From the NCBI RefSeq assembly GCF_002838835.1, contig NZ_NHPP01000011.1, forward strand, positions 62,001 to 126,000: a DNA stretch of 64,000 nucleotides, written 5' to 3'. The notes under the pieces were generated by a model that saw only the letters and a program-made list of their open reading frames with translations, was not told where the DNA came from and did no database searches. The first letter of the stretch is position 1. Each line of letters opens with the position of its first letter. Position numbers and translations under genes: made by a program. Of this stretch, positions 63,936 to 64,000 are shown in pieces. This DNA comes from Siphonobacter sp. SORGH_AS_0500. Its GTDB lineage: Bacteria; Bacteroidota; Bacteroidia; Cytophagales; Spirosomataceae.

Positions 63936-64000
63936 ATGAAATTCCATTCTTTTCTCTTCATCACTTTTGCTTTTCTTATTTCCGTGCTAAGCTCTTGCAC
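63936..64000 (+). CDS. Lipoprotein, 5' end only (cut by window end)
   Basis: ATG at 63936 opens MKFHSFLFITFAFLISVLSSC, a clear lipoprotein signal, 20 bp after the peroxidase stop and on the same strand. The rest lies outside the window. By position it could be an MbnP-like partner, which is a guess. Confidence 0.7.
   Translation, partial: MKFHSFLFITFAFLISVLSSC

Overview
The window looks like a chromosome or contig segment from a Bacteroidota bacterium, most likely order Cytophagales. Signs of this are promoters of the TTTG / TAnnTTTG type, gliding and type IX secretion proteins (GldJ-like, PorT-like), TonB receptors with carboxypeptidase-like N-terminal domains, DUF5686, many Cys-lipoproteins, a eukaryote-type (GT3) glycogen synthase, and characteristic dispersed intergenic palindromes. 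Genus-level placement (Spirosoma/Siphonobacter-like) is only a guess.

Region 1-18308 is one gigantic perfect inverted repeat with no spacer. Every gene in 1-9154 (PhyH-family dioxygenase, GH3/beta-lactamase fusion, frameshifted mutL, lipoprotein, ubiE, porT) recurs in mirror image in 9155-18308, and all paired coordinates sum to 18309. The mirror point lies exactly inside a rho-independent terminator hairpin after porT. This is most simply a fold-back assembly or read chimera; a real palindrome of this size would be remarkable. Position 1 is inside the repeat, so its outer limit is unknown.

Region 18.3-31 kb holds a frameshifted lipoprotein gene; an IS200-like (RAYT-type) transposase framed by a 90-bp inverted pair of REP-like double hairpins; a GH125 alpha-mannosidase plus GH29 fucosidase operon; frameshifted uvrA; small secreted and acetyltransferase genes in an AT-rich stretch; and a frameshifted GH28 pectinase. 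Region 31-46 kb holds a secreted Gfo/Idh oxidoreductase, a DUF5686 outer-membrane protein, a BstA-like DinB protein, a TPR/coiled-coil regulator whose HTH is in the -1 frame, then a TonB receptor / beta-helix lipoprotein / beta-propeller phytase locus (likely phytate scavenging), an aldose epimerase and rpsL-rpsG. Region 46-64 kb holds gldJ, mfd, pnuC, ruvX, glycogen synthase, then an amino-sugar/N-glycan locus (GH20, glycosylasparaginase, ROK regulator, GH29) organised around a divergent promoter with an inverted operator-like repeat, an alpha/beta hydrolase lipoprotein, and a diheme peroxidase locus running off the end.

Two cross-cutting themes stand out. (1) Five conserved genes are each broken by a small indel (mutL, the 18.6-kb lipoprotein gene, uvrA, GH28, the TPR-HTH regulator), which together with the palindrome suggests residual long-read errors, though mutator biology or programmed frameshifting (TPR gene) cannot be excluded from sequence alone. 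(2) At least four families of dispersed intergenic palindromes occur, one associated with the IS200-like transposase and two forming a recurrent composite element.
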